Shown here in pieces: positions 1 to 12,506 of a DNA stretch of 64,000 nucleotides. Origin of the DNA: Clusia tigrina (taxonomy: Eukaryota; Arthropoda; Insecta; Diptera; Clusiidae); assembly GCA_920105625.2 (NCBI GenBank), contig OV050030.1:236995889-237059888 (forward strand). Reading direction: 5' to 3'. The notes beneath the pieces are model-generated. The model was not told the origin of the DNA and ran no database searches. It was given only the letters and a program-made list of their open reading frames with translations. Each line of letters starts with the position of its first letter. Positions within the stretch are counted from its first letter, which is position 1. The translations under genes were made by a program, and so were the position numbers.

Positions 1-1957
1 TTAAAAGCATTTGTTTGTTGCAAACTTTGATAGGTGTAGAACGTACCGTATAGAAGTTAGGCCCATTTGAAGTTTTATCAGTGTTTGATTTGGGACTCAA
101 GGGTAGCATATCTTTGAGCGATAGCACAAATTGACAAAAGGCTCGAGTACTTTATTGTTACAAAATTTCAAGGTTTTATGACGCTCCAGTAAAAAGTTAC
201 AAGCATTTGTATGTTGCAAACTTTGATAGGTGTAGGACGTACTGTATAGAAGTTAGGGCCATTTCAAGTTTTATCAGTGTTTGATTTGGGACTCAAGGGT
301 AGCATAGCTTTGAGCGATAGCTTAACTTGACAAGAGGTTCGAGTACTTTATTGTTACAAAATTTCAAGGTTTTATGACGCTCCAGTAAAAAGTGTCAAGT
401 ATTTGTATGTTTTAAACTTTGATAGGTGTAGGACGTACCATATAGAAGTTAGGGCCATTTGAAGTTTTATCACTGTTTGATTTGGGACTCAAGGGAAGCA
501 TAGCTTTGAGCGATAGCTTAAATTGACAAGAGGCTCGAGTACTTTATTGTTACAAAATTTCAAGGTTTTATGACGCTCCAGTAAAAAGTTACAAGCATTT
601 GTATGTTGCAAACTTTGATAGGTGTAGGACGTACCGTATAGAAGTTAGGGCCATTTGAAGTTTTATAAGTGTTTGATTTGGGTCTCAAGAGGAGCATAGC
701 TTTGAGCGATAGCTTAAATTGACAAGAGGCTCGAGTACTTTATTGTTACAAAATTTCAAGGTTTGATGACGCTCCGGTAAAAAGTTACAAGCATTTGTAT
801 GTTGTAAACTTTGATAGGTGTAGGACGTAGTGTATAGAAGTTAGGGCCATTTGAATTTTTATCAGTGTTTGATTTGGGACTCAAGGGTAGCATCGCTTTG
901 AGCGATAGCTTAAATTGACAAGAGGCTCGAGTACTTTATTGTTACAAAATTTCAAGGTTTTATGACGCTCCAGTAAAAAGTTACAAGCATTTGTATGTTG
1001 CAAACTTTGATAGGTGTAGGACGTACCGTATAGAAGTTAGAGCCATTTGAAGTTTTATCAGTGTTTGATTTGGGTCTCAAGAGGAGCATAGCTTTGAGCG
1101 ATAGCTTAAATTGACAAGAGGCTCGAGTACTTTATTATTACAAAATTTCAAGGTTTTATGACGCTCCAGTAAAAAGTTACAAGCATTTGTATGTTGCAAA
1201 CTTTGATAGGTGTAGGACGTACTGTATAGAAGTTAGGGCACACGAGGTTTTATCAGTTTTTGATTTGGGACTCAAGGGTAGCATCGCTTTGAGCGATAGC
1301 TTAAATTGACAAGAGGCTCGAGTACTTTATTGTTACAAAATTTCAAGGTTTTATGACGCTCCAGTAAAAAGTTACAAGCATTTGTATGTTGCAAACTTTG
1401 ATAGGTGTAGAACGTACCGTATAGAAGTTAGGCCCATTGGAATTTTTATCAGTGTTTTATTTGGGACTCAAGGGTAGCATAGCTTTGAGCGATAGCTTAA
1501 ATTGACAAGAGGCTCGAGTACTTTATTGTTACAAAATTTCAAGGTTTGATGACGCTCCAGTAAAAAGTTACAAGCATTTGTATGTTGCAAACTTTGATAG
1601 GTGTAGGACGTACCGTATAGAAGTTAGGGCACACGAGGTTTTATCAGTGTTTGATTTGGGACTCAAGGGTAGCATAGCTTTGAGCGATAGCTTAAATTGA
1701 CAAGAGGCTCGAGTACTTTATTGTTACAAAATTTCAAGGTTTTATGACGCTCCAGTAAAAAGTTACAAGCATTTGTATTTTGCAAACTTTGATAGTGTAG
1801 GACGTACCGTATAGAAGTTAGGGCCATTTGAAATTTTATCAGTGTTTGATTTGGGACTCAAGGGAAGCATAGCTTTGAGCGATAGCTTAAATTGACAAGA
1901 GGCTCGAGTACTTTATTGTTACAAAATTTCAAGATTTTATGACGCTCCAGTAAAAAG
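1..1957 (+). repeat. HOR-A copy 1 (10 monomers)
   Basis: Ten monomers in fixed order, 1957 bp. It begins with a monomer carrying 'ttaaaag', 'tttgtttg' and 'gtagaacg'. Two monomers carry the block 'gcacacgagg' (1 bp shorter than the normal text) and one carries 'gatagtgtag' (1 bp shorter), which explains 1960 minus 3. Compared with the next two copies it lacks the fifth monomer type (with 'ccacttg', 'caatgg' and 'gagctatagc'). The window edge may cut a longer block; the copy starts exactly on a unit boundary by my choice of phase. Confidence 0.9.
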
Positions 1958-4110
1958 TTAAAAGCATTTGTTTGTTGCAAACTTTGATAGGTGTAGAACG
2001 TACCGTATAGAAGTTAGGCCCATTTGAAGTTTTATCAGTGTTTGATTTGGGACTCAAGGGTAGCATAGCTTTGAGCGATAGCACAAATTGACAAAAGGCT
2101 CGAGTACTTTATTGTTACAAAATTTCAAGGTTTTATGACGCTCCAGTAAAAAGTTACAAGCATTTGTATGTTGCAAACTTTGATAGGTGTAGGACGTACT
2201 GTATAGAAGTTAGGGCCATTTGAAGTTTTATCAGTGTTTGATTTGGGACTCAAGGGTAGCATAGCTTTGAGCGATAGCTTAACTTGACAAGAGGTTCGAG
2301 TACTTTATTGTTACAAAATTTCAAGGTTTTATGACGCTCCAGTAAAAAGTGTCAAGTATTTGTATGTTTTAAACTTTGATAGGTGTAGGACGTACCATAT
2401 AGAAGTTAGGGCCATTTGAAGTTTTATCACTGTTTGATTTGGGACTCAAGGGAAGCATAGCTTTGAGCGATAGCTTAAATTGACAAGAGGCTCGAGTACT
2501 TTATTGTTACAAAATTTCAAGGTTTTATGACGCTCCAGTAAAAAGTTACAAGCATTTGTATGTTGCAAACTTTGATAGGTGTAGGACGTACCGTATAGAA
2601 GTTAGGGCCATTTGAAGTTTTATAAGTGTTTGATTTGGGTCTCAAGAGGAGCATAGCTTTGAGCGATAGCTTAAATTGACAAGAGGCTCGAGTACTTCAT
2701 TGTTACAAAATTTCAAGGTTTGATGACGCTCCAGTAAAAAGTTACAAGCATTTGTATGTTGCAAACTTTGATAGGTGTAGGACGTACCGTATAGAAGTTA
2801 GGGCCACTTGAAGTTTTATCAGTGTTTGATTTGGGACTCAATGGTAGCATAGCTTTGAGCTATAGCTTAAATTGACAAGAGGCTCGAGTACTTTATTGTT
2901 ACAAAATTTCAAGGTTTTATGACGCTCCAGTAAAAAGTTACAAGTATTTGTATGTTGTAAACTTTGATAGGTGTAGGACGTAGTGTATAGAAGTTAGGGC
3001 CATTTGAATTTTTATCAGTGTTTGATTTGGGACTCAAGGGTAGCATCGCTTTGAGCGATAACTTAAATTGACAAGAGGCTCGAGTACTTTATTGTTACAA
3101 AGTTTCAAGGTTTTATGACGCTCCAGTAAAAAGTTACAAGCATTTGTATGTTGCAAACTTTGATAGGTGTAGGACGTACCGTATAGAAGTTAGAGCCATT
3201 TGAAGTTTTATCAGTGTTTGATTTGGGTCTCAAGAGGAGCATAGCTTTGAGCGATAGCTTAAATTGACAAGAGGCTCGAGTACTTTATTGTTACAAAATT
3301 TCAAGGTTTTATGACGCTCCAGTAAAAAGTTACAAGCATTTGTATGTTGCAAACTTTGATAGGTGTAGGACGTACTGTATAGAAGTTAGGGCACACGAGG
3401 TTTTATCAGTGTTTGATTTGGGACTTAAGGGTAGCATCGCTTTGAGCGATAGCTTAAATTGACAAGAGGCTCGAGTACTTTATTGTTACAAAATTTCAAG
3501 GTTTTATGACGCTCCAGTAAAAAGTTACAAGCATTTGTATGTTGCAAACTTTGATAGGTGTAGGACGTACCGTATAGAAGTTAGGCCCATTTGAATTTTT
3601 ATCAGTGTTTTATTTGGGACTCAAGGGTAGCATAGCTTTGAGCGATAGCTTAAATTGACAAGAGGCTCGAGTACTTTATTGTTACAAAATTTCAAGGTTT
3701 GATGACGCTCCAGTAAAAAGTTACAAGCATTTGTATGTTGCAAACTTTGATAGGTGGAGGGCGTACCGTATAGAAGTTAGGGCACACGAGGTTTTATCAG
3801 TGTTTGATTTGGGACTCAAGGGTAGCATAGCTTTGAGCGATAGCTTAAATTGACAAGAGGCTCGAGTACTTTATTGTTACAAAATTTCAAGGTTTTATGA
3901 CGCTCCAGTAAAAAGTTACAAGCATTTGTATATTGCAAACTTTGATAGTGTAGGACGTACCGTATATAAGTTAGGGCCATTTGAAATTTTATCAGTGTTT
4001 GATTTGGGACTCAAGGGAAGCATAGCTTTGAGCGATAGCTTAAATTGACAAGAGGCTCGAGTACTTTATTGTTACAAAATTTCAAGATTTTATGACGCTC
4101 CAGTAAAAAG
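1958..4110 (+). repeat. HOR-A copy 2 (11 monomers, 2153 bp)
   Basis: Full 11-monomer unit. Order of diagnostic monomers: 'tttgtttg/agaacg'; 'tactg/ggttcgag'; 'gtgtcaagtatttg/cactg'; 'tataag/gtctcaagaggag'; 'ccacttg/caatgg'; 'cgtagtg/catcgc'; 'agagcc/gtctcaagaggag'; 'tactg/gcacacgagg'; 'aggccc/gttttattt'; 'ggtggagg/gcacacgagg'; 'gatagtgtag/aagatttt'. Only a small number of single-base differences from copy 3 were seen, for example 'tacttcat' near 2695 and 'gacttaagg' near 3423. Confidence 0.93.
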
Positions 4111-6263
4111 TTAAAAGCATTTGTTTGTTGCAAACTTTGATAAGTGTAGAACGTACCGTATAGAAGTTAGGCCCATTTGAAGTTTTATCAGTGTTTGATT
4201 TGGGACTCAAGGGTAGCATAGCTTTGAGCGATAGCACAAATTGACAAAAGGCTCGAGTACTTTATTGTTACAAAATTTCAAGGTTTTATGACGCTCCAGT
4301 AAAAAGTTACAAGCATTTGTATGTTGCAAACTTTGATAGGTGTAGGACGTACTGTATAGAAGTTAGGGCCATTTGAAGTTTTATCAGTGTTTGATTTGGG
4401 ACTCAAGGGTAGCATAGCTTTGAGCGATAGCTTAACTTGACAAGAGGTTCGAGTACTTTATTGTTACAAAATTTCAAGGTTTTATGACGCTCCAGTAAAA
4501 AGTGTCAAGTATTTGTATGTTTTAAACTTTGATAGGTGTAGGACGTACCATATAGAAGTTAGGGCCATTTGAAGTTTTATCACTGTTTGATTTGGGACTC
4601 AAGGGAAGCATAGCTTTGAGCGATAGCTTAAATTGACAAGAGGCTCGAGTACTTTATTGTTACAAAATTTCAAGGTTTTATGACGCTCCAGTAAAAAGTT
4701 ACAAGCATTTGTATGTTGCAAACTTTGATAGGTGTAGGACGTACCGTATAGAAGTTAGGGCCATTTGAAGTTTTATAAGTGTTTGATTTGGGTCTCAAGA
4801 GGAGCATAGCTTTGAGCGATAGCTTAAATTGACAAGAGGCTCGAGTACTTTATTGTTACAAAATTTCAAGGTTTGATGACGCTCCAGTAAAAAGTTACAA
4901 GCATTTGTATGTTGCAAACTTTGATAGGTGTAGGACGTACCGTATAGAAGTTAGGGCCACTTGAAGTTTTATCAGTGTTTGATTTGGGACTCAATGGTAG
5001 CATAGCTTTGAGCTATAGCTTAAATTGACAAGAGGCTCGAGTACTTTATTGTTACAAAATTTCAAGGTTTTATGACGCTCCAGTAAAAAGTTACAAGTAT
5101 TTGTATGTTGTAAACTTTGATAGGTGTAGGACGTAGTGTATAGAAGTTAGGGCCATTTGAATTTTTATCAGTGTTTGATTTGGGACTCAAGGGTAGCATC
5201 GCTTTGAGCGATAGCTTAAATTGACAAGAGGCTCGAGTACTTTATTGTTACAAAGTTTCAAGGTTTTATGACGCTCCAGTAAAAAGTTACAAGCATTTGT
5301 ATGTTGCAAACTTTGATAGGTGTAGGACGTACCGTATAGAAGTTAGAGCCATTTGAAGTTTTATCAGTGTTTGATTTGGGTCTCAAGAGGAGCATAGCTT
5401 TGAGCGATAGCTTAAATTAACAAGAGGCTCGAGTACTTTATTGTTACAAAATTTCAAGGTTTTATGACGCTCCAGTAAAAAGTTACAAGCATTTGTATGT
5501 TGCAAACTTTGATAGGTGTAGGACGTACTGTATAGAAGTTAGGGCACACGAGGTTTTATCAGTGTTTGATTTGGGACTCAAGGGTAGCATCGCTTTGAGC
5601 GATAGCTTAAATTGACAAGAGGCTCGAGTACTTTATTGTTACAAAATTTCAAGGTTTTATGACGCTCCAGTAAAAAGTTACAAGCATTTGTATGTTGCAA
5701 ACTTTGATAGGTGTAGGACGTACCGTATAGAAGTTAGGCCCATTTGAATTTTTATCAGTGTTTTATTTGGGACTCAAGGGTAGCATAGCTTTGAGCGATA
5801 GCTTCAATTGACAAGAGGCTCGAGTACTTTATTGTTACAAAATTTCAAGGTTTGATGACGCTCCAGTAAAAAGTTACAAGCATTTGTATGTTGCAAACTT
5901 TGATAGGTGGAGGACGTACCGTATAGAAGTTAGGGCACACGAGGTTTTATCAGTGTTTGATTTGGGACTCAAGGGTAGCATAGCTTTGAGCGATAGCTTA
6001 AATTGACAAGAGGCTCGAGTACTTTATTTTTACAAAATTTCAAGGTTTTATGACGCTCCAGTAAAAAGTTACAAGCATTTGTATATTGCAAACTTTGATA
6101 GTGTAGGACGTACCGTATAGATGTTAGGGCCATTTGAAGTTTTATCAGTGTTTGATTTGGGACTCAAGGGAAGCATAGCTTTGAGCGATAGCTTAAATTG
6201 ACAAGAGGCTCGAGTACTTTATTGTTACAAAATTTCAAGGTTTTATGACGCTCCAGTAAAAAG
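4111..6263 (+). repeat. HOR-A copy 3 (11 monomers, 2153 bp)
   Basis: Same eleven monomers in the same order as the preceding copy, same length of 2153 bp. Differences noticed are scattered single bases, such as 'taagtgtag' near 4141, 'aattaacaag' near 5417, 'cttcaattg' near 5802 and 'gatgttag' near 6120. The high identity between copies compared with the clear divergence between neighbouring monomers inside a copy is what defines this as a higher-order repeat. Confidence 0.93.
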
Positions 6264-7439
6264 TTAAAAGCATTTGTTTGTTGCAAACTTTGATAGGTGT
6301 AGAACGTACCGTATAGAAGTTAGGCCCATTTGAAGTTTTATCAGTGTTTGATTTGGGACTCAAGGGTAGCATAGCTTTGAGCGATAGCACAAATTGACAA
6401 AAGGCTCGAGTACTTTATTGTTACAAAATTTCAAGGTTTTATGACGCTCCAGTAAAAAGTTACAAGCATTTGTATGTTGCAAACTTTGATAGGTGTAGGA
6501 CGTACTGTATAGAAGTTAGGGCCATTTGAAGTTTTATCAGTGTTTGATTTGGGACTCAAGGGTAGCATAGCTTTGAGCGATAGCTTAACTTGACAAGAGG
6601 TTCGAGTACTTTATTGTTACAAAATTTCAAGGTTTTATGACGCTCCAGTAAAAAGTGTCAAGTATTTGTATGTTTTAAACTTTGATAGGTGTAGGACGTA
6701 CCATATAGAAGTTAGGGCCATTTGAAGTTTTATCACTGTTTGATTTGGGACTCAAGGGAAGCATAGCTTTGAGCGATAGCTTAAATTGACAAGATGCTCG
6801 AGTACTTTATTGTTACAAAATTTCAAGGTTTTATGACGCTCCAGTAAAAAGTTACAAGCATTTGTATGTTGCAAACTTTGATAGGTGTAGGACGTACCGT
6901 ATAGAAGTTAGGGCCACTTGAAGTTTTATCAGTGTTTGATTTGGGACTCAATGGTAGCATAGCTTTGAGCTATAGCTTAAATTGACAAGAGGCTCGAGTA
7001 CTTTATTGTTACAAAATTTCAAGGTTTTATGACGCTCCAGTAAAAAGTTACAAGTATTTGTATGTTGTAAACTTTGATAGGTGTAGGACGTAGTGTATAG
7101 AAGTTAGGGCCATTTGAATTTTTATCAGTGTTTGATTTGGGACTCAAGGGTAGCATCGCTTTGAGCGATAGCTTAAATTGATAAGAGGCTCGAGTACTTT
7201 ATTGTTACAAAATTTCAAGGTTTTATGACGCTCCAGTAAAAAGTTACAAGCATTTGTATGTTGCAAACTTTGATAGGTGTAGGACGTACCGTATAGAAGT
7301 TAGAGCCATTTGAAATTTTATCAGTGTTTGATTTGGGTCTCAAGAGGAGCATAGCTTTGAGCGATAGCTTAAATTGACAAGAGGCTCGAGTACTTTATTG
7401 TTACAAAATTTCAAGGTTTTATGACGCTCCAGTAAAAAG
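6264..7439 (+). repeat. HOR-A copy 4, truncated and missing one monomer
   Basis: Six monomers: types 1, 2, 3, 5, 6, 7 of the 11-monomer unit. Type 4 ('tataag/gtctcaagaggag' with 'tgatgacg') is missing, so type 3 is joined directly to type 5 at a monomer boundary. After the type 7 monomer the order is lost: the next three monomers resemble types 2, 3 and 1. This is the right-hand edge of block A. Confidence 0.85.
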
Positions 7440-8223
7440 TTACAAGCATTTGTATGTTGCGAACTTTGATAGGTGTAGGACGTACTGTATAGAAGTTAGG
7501 GCCATTTGAAGTTTTATCAGTGATTGATTTGGGACTCAAGGGTAGCATAGCTTTGAGCGATAGCTTAACTTGACAAGAGGTTCGAGTACTTTATTGTTAC
7601 AAAATTTCAAGGTTTTATGACGCTCCAGTAAAAAGTGACAAGTATTTGTATGCTTTAAACTTTGATAGGTGTAGGACGTACCATATAGAAGTTAGGGCCA
7701 TTTGAAGTTTTATCACTGTTTGATTTGGGACTCAAGGGTAGCATAGCTTTGAGCGATAGCTTAAATTGACAAGAGGCTCGAGTACTTTATTGTTACAAAA
7801 TTTCAAGGTTTTATGCCGCTCCAGTAAAAAGTTAAAAGCATTTGTATGTTGCAAACTTTGATAGGTGTAGAACGTACCGTATAGAAGTTAAGCCCATTTG
7901 AAGTTTTATCAGTGTTTGATTTGGGACTCAAGGGTAGCATAGCTTTGAGCGATAGCATAAATTGACAAAAGGCTCGAGTACTTTATTGTTACAAAATTTC
8001 AAGTTTTTATGACGCTACAGTAAAAAGTTACAAGCATTTGTATGTTGCAAACTTTGATAGGTGTAGGACGTAGCGTATAGAATTTAGGGCCATTTGAAGC
8101 TTTATCCGTGTTTGATTTGGGACTCAAGGGTAGCATAGCTTTGAGCGATAATTTAAATTGACAAGAGGCTCGAGTACTTTATTGTTAAAAAATTTCAAGA
8201 TTTTATGACGCTCCAGTAAAAAG

Positions 8224-8419
8224 TTACAAGCATTTGTATGTTGCAAACTTTGATAGGTGTAGGACGTACCGTATAGAAGTTAGGGCCATTTGAAGTTTTA
8301 TCAGTGTTTGATTTGGGACTCAAGGGTAGCATAGCTTTGAGCGATAGCTTAAATTGACAAGAGGCTCGAGTACTTTATTGTTACAAAATTTCAAGGTTTT
8401 ATGACGCTCCAGTAAAAAG
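8224..8419 (+). repeat. Reference monomer, identical to my consensus
   Basis: This copy matches at every position the consensus I derived by eye. Composition is A 58, T 65, G 47, C 26. It holds five CpG sites (phases 42, 47, 119, 144, 182). Landmarks by phase: TTAGGG at 57-62; an imperfect 10-bp palindrome at 117-126; the overlapping palindromes CTCGAG (142-147) and AGTACT (146-151); TTTATT at 151-156, which reads AATAAA on the minus strand; AAATTT at 163-168; and the A5 tract at the end. The heptamer ATAGCTT occurs twice, 13 bp apart (108 and 121). Confidence 0.95.
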
Positions 8420-8615
8420 TTACAAGCATTTGTATATTGCAAACTTTGATAGGTGTAGGACGTACCGTATAGAAGTTAAGGCCATTTGAAGTTTTATCAG
8501 TGTTTGATTTGGGACTCAAGGGAAGCATAGCTTTGAGCGATAGGTTAAATTGACAAGAGGCTCGAGTACTTTATTGTTACAAAATTTCAAGGTTTTATGA
8601 CGCTCCAGTAAAAAG

Positions 8616-8794
8616 TTAAAAGCATTTGTATGTTGCAAACTTTGATAGGTGTAGAATGTACCATTTGAAGTTTTATCAGTGTTTGATTTGGGACTCAAGG
8701 GTAGCATAGCTTTGAGCGATAGCTTAAATTGACAAGAGGCTCGAGTACTTTATTGTTACAAAATTTCAAGGTTTTATGACGCTCCAGTAAAAAG
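8616..8794 (+). repeat. 179-bp monomer with a private 17-bp deletion
   Basis: The text runs 'gaatgtacc' straight into 'atttgaag' at 8662/8663, deleting phases equivalent to the end of the GTACC motif through the GGCC before ATTTG. Two bases (CC) are shared by both ends of the deletion, which suggests slippage or microhomology joining. I saw this deletion only once, so it was not amplified. The monomer also has 'ttaaaag' at its start, like HOR-A type 1. Confidence 0.9.
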
Positions 8795-10557
8795 TTACAA
8801 GCATTTGTATGTTGCAAACTTTGATAGGTGTAGGACGTACCGTATAGAAGTTAGGGCCATTTGATGTTTTATCAGTGTTTGATTTGGGACTCAAGGGTAG
8901 CATAGCTTTGAGCTATAGCATAAATTGACAAAAGGCTCGAGTACTTTATTGTTAAAAAATTTCAAGGTTTTATGACGCTCCAGTAAAAAGTTACAAGCAG
9001 TTGTATGTTGCAAACTTTGATAGGTGTAGGACGTACCGTATAGAAGTTAGGCCCATTTGAATTTTTATCAGTGTTTTATTTGGGACTCAAGGGTAGCATA
9101 GCTTTGAGCGATAATTTAAATTGACAAGAGGCTCGAGTACTTTGTTGTTACAAAATTTCAAGATTTTATGACGCTCCAGTAAAAAGTTACAAGCATTTGA
9201 ATGTTGCAAACTTTGATAAGTGTAGGACGTACCGTATAAAAGTTAGGGCCATTTGAAGTTTTATCAGTGTTTGATTTGGGACTCAAGGGTAGCATAGCTT
9301 TGAGCGATAGCTTAAATTGACAAGAGGCTCGAGTACTTTATTGTTACAAAATTTCAAGGTTTTATGACGCTCCAGTAAAAAGTTACAAGCATTTGTATGT
9401 TTCAAACTTTGATAGGTGTAGGACGTACCGTATAGAAATTAGGGCCATTTAAAGTTTTATCAGTGTTTGATTTGGGACTCAAGGGTAGCATAGCTTTGAG
9501 CGATAACTTAAATTGACAAGAGGCTCGAGTACTTTATTGTTACAAAATTTCAAGGTTTTATGACGCTCCAGTAAAAAGTTAAAAGCATTTGTATGTTGCA
9601 AACTTTGATAGGTGTAGAACGTACCGTATAGAAGTTAGGCCCATTTTTAGTTTTATCAGTGTTTGATTTAGGACTCAAGGGTAGCATAGCTTTGAGCGAT
9701 AGTTTAAATTGACAAAAGGCTCGAGTACTTTATTGTTACAAAATTTCAAGGTTTTATGACGCTCCAGTAAAAAGTTACAAGCATTTGTATGTTGCAAACT
9801 TTGATAGGTGTAGGACGTACCATATAGAAGTTAGGGCCATTTGAAGTTTTTTCAGTGTTTGATTTGGGACTCAAGGGTAGCATAGCTTTGAGCGATAGCT
9901 TAAATTGACAAGAGGCTCGAGTACTTTATTGTTACAAAATTTCAAGGTTTTATGACGCTCCAGTAAAAAGTTACAAGCATTTGTATGTTGCAAACTTTGA
10001 TAGGTGTAGGACGTACCGTATAGAAGTTAGGGCCATTTGAAGTTTTTTCAGTGTTTGTTTTGGGACTCAAGGGTAGCATAGCTTTGAGCGATAGCTTAAA
10101 TTGACAAGAGGCTCGAGTACTTTATTGTTACAAAATTTCAAGGTTTTATGACGCTCCAGCAAAAAGTTACAAGCATTTGTATGTTGCAATCTTTGATAGG
10201 TGTAGGACGTACCGTATAGCAGTTAGGCAATTTTAAGTTTTATTAGTGTTTGATTTGGGACTCATGGGTAGCATAGCTTTGAGCGATAGCTTAAATTGAC
10301 AAAAGGCTCGAGTACTTTATTGTTACAAAATTTCAAGGTTTTATGACGCTCCAGTAAAAAGTTACAAGCATTTGTATGTTGCAAACTTTGATAGGTGTAG
10401 GACGTACCGTATAGAAGTTAGGGCCATTTGAAGTTTTATCAGTGTTTGATTTGGGACTCAATGGTAGCATAGCTTTGAACGATATCTTAATTTGACAAGA
10501 GGCTTGAGCACTTCATTGTTACAAAATTTCAAGGTTTTATGACGCTCCAGTAAAAAG

Positions 10558-12506
10558 TTACAAGCATTTGTATGTTGCAAACTTTGATAGGTGTAGGACG
10601 TACTGTATAGAAGTTAGGGCCATTTGAAGTTTTATCAGTGTTTGATTTGGGACTCAAGGGTAGCATGGCTTTGAGCGATAGCTTAAATTGACAAGAGGCT
10701 CGAGTTCTTTATTGTTACAATATTTCAAGGTTTTATGACGCTCCAGTAAAAAGTTACAAGCATTTGTATGTTTCAACCTTTGATAGGTGTAGGACGTACC
10801 GTATAGAAGTTAGGGCCATTTGAAGTTTTATCAGTGTTTGATTTGGGACTCAAGGGTAGCATAGCTTTGAGCGATAACTTAAATTGACAAGAGGCCCGAG
10901 TACTTTATTGTTACAAAATTTCAAGGTTTTATGGCGCTCCAGTAAAAAGTTAAAAGCATTTGTATGTTGCAAACTTTGATAGGTGTAGGACGTACCGTAT
11001 AGAAGTTAGGGCCATTTGAAGTTTTATTAGGGACTCAAGGGTAGCATAGCTGTGAGCGATAGCTTAGATTGACAAGAGGCTCGAGTAGTTTATTGTTACA
11101 AAATTTTAAGGTTTTATGACGCTCCAGTAAAAAGTTACTAGCATTTGTATGTTGCAAATTTTGATAGGTGTAGGACGTACCCTATAGAAGTTAGGGCCAT
11201 TTGATGTTTTATCAGTGTTTTGTTTGGGACTCAAGGGTAGCATAGCTTTGAGCGATAACTTAAATTGACAAGAGGCTCGAGTACTTTATTGTTACAAAAT
11301 TTCAAAGTTTTATGACGGTCCAGTAAAAAGTTACAAGCATTTGTATGTTTCAAACTTTGATAGGTGTAGGACGTACCGTATAGAAATTAGGGCCATTTGA
11401 AGTTTTATCAGTGCTTGATTTAGGACTCAAGGGTAGCAAAGCTTTGAGCGATAACTTAAATTGACAAGAGGCCAGAGTACTTTATTGTTACAAAATTTCA
11501 AGGATTTATGACGCTCCAGTAAAAACTTAAAAGCATTTGTATGTTGCAAATCTTGATAGGTGTAGGACGTACCGTATAAAAGTTAGGGCCATTTGAAGTT
11601 TTATCAGTGTTTTATTTGGGACTCAAGGGTAGCATAGCTTTGAGCGATAGCTTAAATTGACTAGAGGCTCGAGTACTTTATTGTTACCAAATTTCAAGGT
11701 TTTATGACGCTCTAGTAAAAAGTTACAAGCATTTGTATGTTGCAAACTTTGATAGGTATAGGACGTACCGTGTAGAAGTTAGGGCCATTTGAAGTTTTAT
11801 CAGTGTTTGATTTGGGACTCAAGGGTAGCATAGCTTTGAGCGATAGCTTAAATTGACAAGAGGCTCGAGTACTTTACTGTTACAAAATTTCAAGGTTTTA
11901 TGACGCTCCAGTAAGAAGTTACAAGCATTTGTATGTTACAAACTTGGATAAGAGTAGGACGTACCGTATAGAAGTTAGGGCCATTTGAAGTTTTATCAGT
12001 GTTTGATTTGGGACTCAAGAATAGCATAGCTTTGAGCTAGAGCTTAAATTGACAAGAGGCTCGAGTACTTTATTGTTACAAAATTTCAAGGTTTTATGAT
12101 GCTCCAGTAAAAAGTTACAAGCATTTGCATGTTGCAAACTTTGATAGGTGTAGGACGTACCGTATAGAAGTTAGGGCCATTTGAAGTTTTATTAGTGTTT
12201 GATTTGGGACTCAAGGGTAGCATTGCTTTGAGCGATAGCTTAAATTGACAAGAGGCTCGAGTACTTTATTGTTACAAAATTTCAAGGTTTTATGAAGCTC
12301 CCGTAAAAAGTTACAAGCATTTGTATGTTGAAAACTTTGATAGGTATAGGATGCACCGTATAGAATTTAGGGCCATTTGAAGCTTTATCCGTGTTTGATT
12401 TGGGACTCAAGGGTAGCATAGCTTTGAGCGATAGCTTAAATTGACAAGAGGCTCGAGTACTTTATTGTTACAAAATTTCCAGGTTTTATGACGCACCAGT
12501 AAAAAG
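10558..12506 (+). repeat. HOR-B copy 1 (10 monomers, 1949 bp)
   Basis: Starts with the monomer carrying 'tactg', 'catggc' and 'tatttcaagg'. Next come monomers with 'gtttcaacc/ggcccgag', an 11-bp-deleted monomer (10950-11134), 'gttttgtttgg', 'gtgcttgatttagg', 'gactagagg', 'ggtatagg/gtgtagaag', 'cttggataagag', 'tttgcatg' and the 'atgcaccg/gaattt' haplotype. Length is 1960 minus the 11-bp deletion. Content is not identical to the next copy: this one has a 'gtgcttg' monomer the other lacks. Confidence 0.88.
10950..11134 (+). repeat. 185-bp monomer with 11-bp deletion (first of three)
   Basis: Reads 'gttttattag' directly followed by 'ggactcaagg', losing the 11 bases that normally hold TGTTTGATTTG. 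It also carries 'gctgtgagcg' and 'gagtagttt'. The same deletion recurs at 13095-13279 and 15045-15229, so it arose once and spread with HOR-B. Confidence 0.9.

Larger units (their letters stand above)
7440..10557 (+). repeat. Irregular satellite monomers between HOR-A and HOR-B
   Basis: About 16 monomers in correct register without a clear HOR period. The first three (7440-8027) resemble HOR-A types 2, 3 and 1 out of order. The rest are closer to the global consensus, each with private changes; the exact consensus copy is here. The monomer near 10200 has a 1-bp deletion ('gttaggcaatttt'). No other features seen. Confidence 0.85.

Noticed and set aside
2600..5000. TATA-box-like text on the minus strand ('cttataaaac') in HOR-A type 4 monomers
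   Set aside because: It results from one base change in a T-rich stretch, is limited to a few monomers and has no other promoter context.
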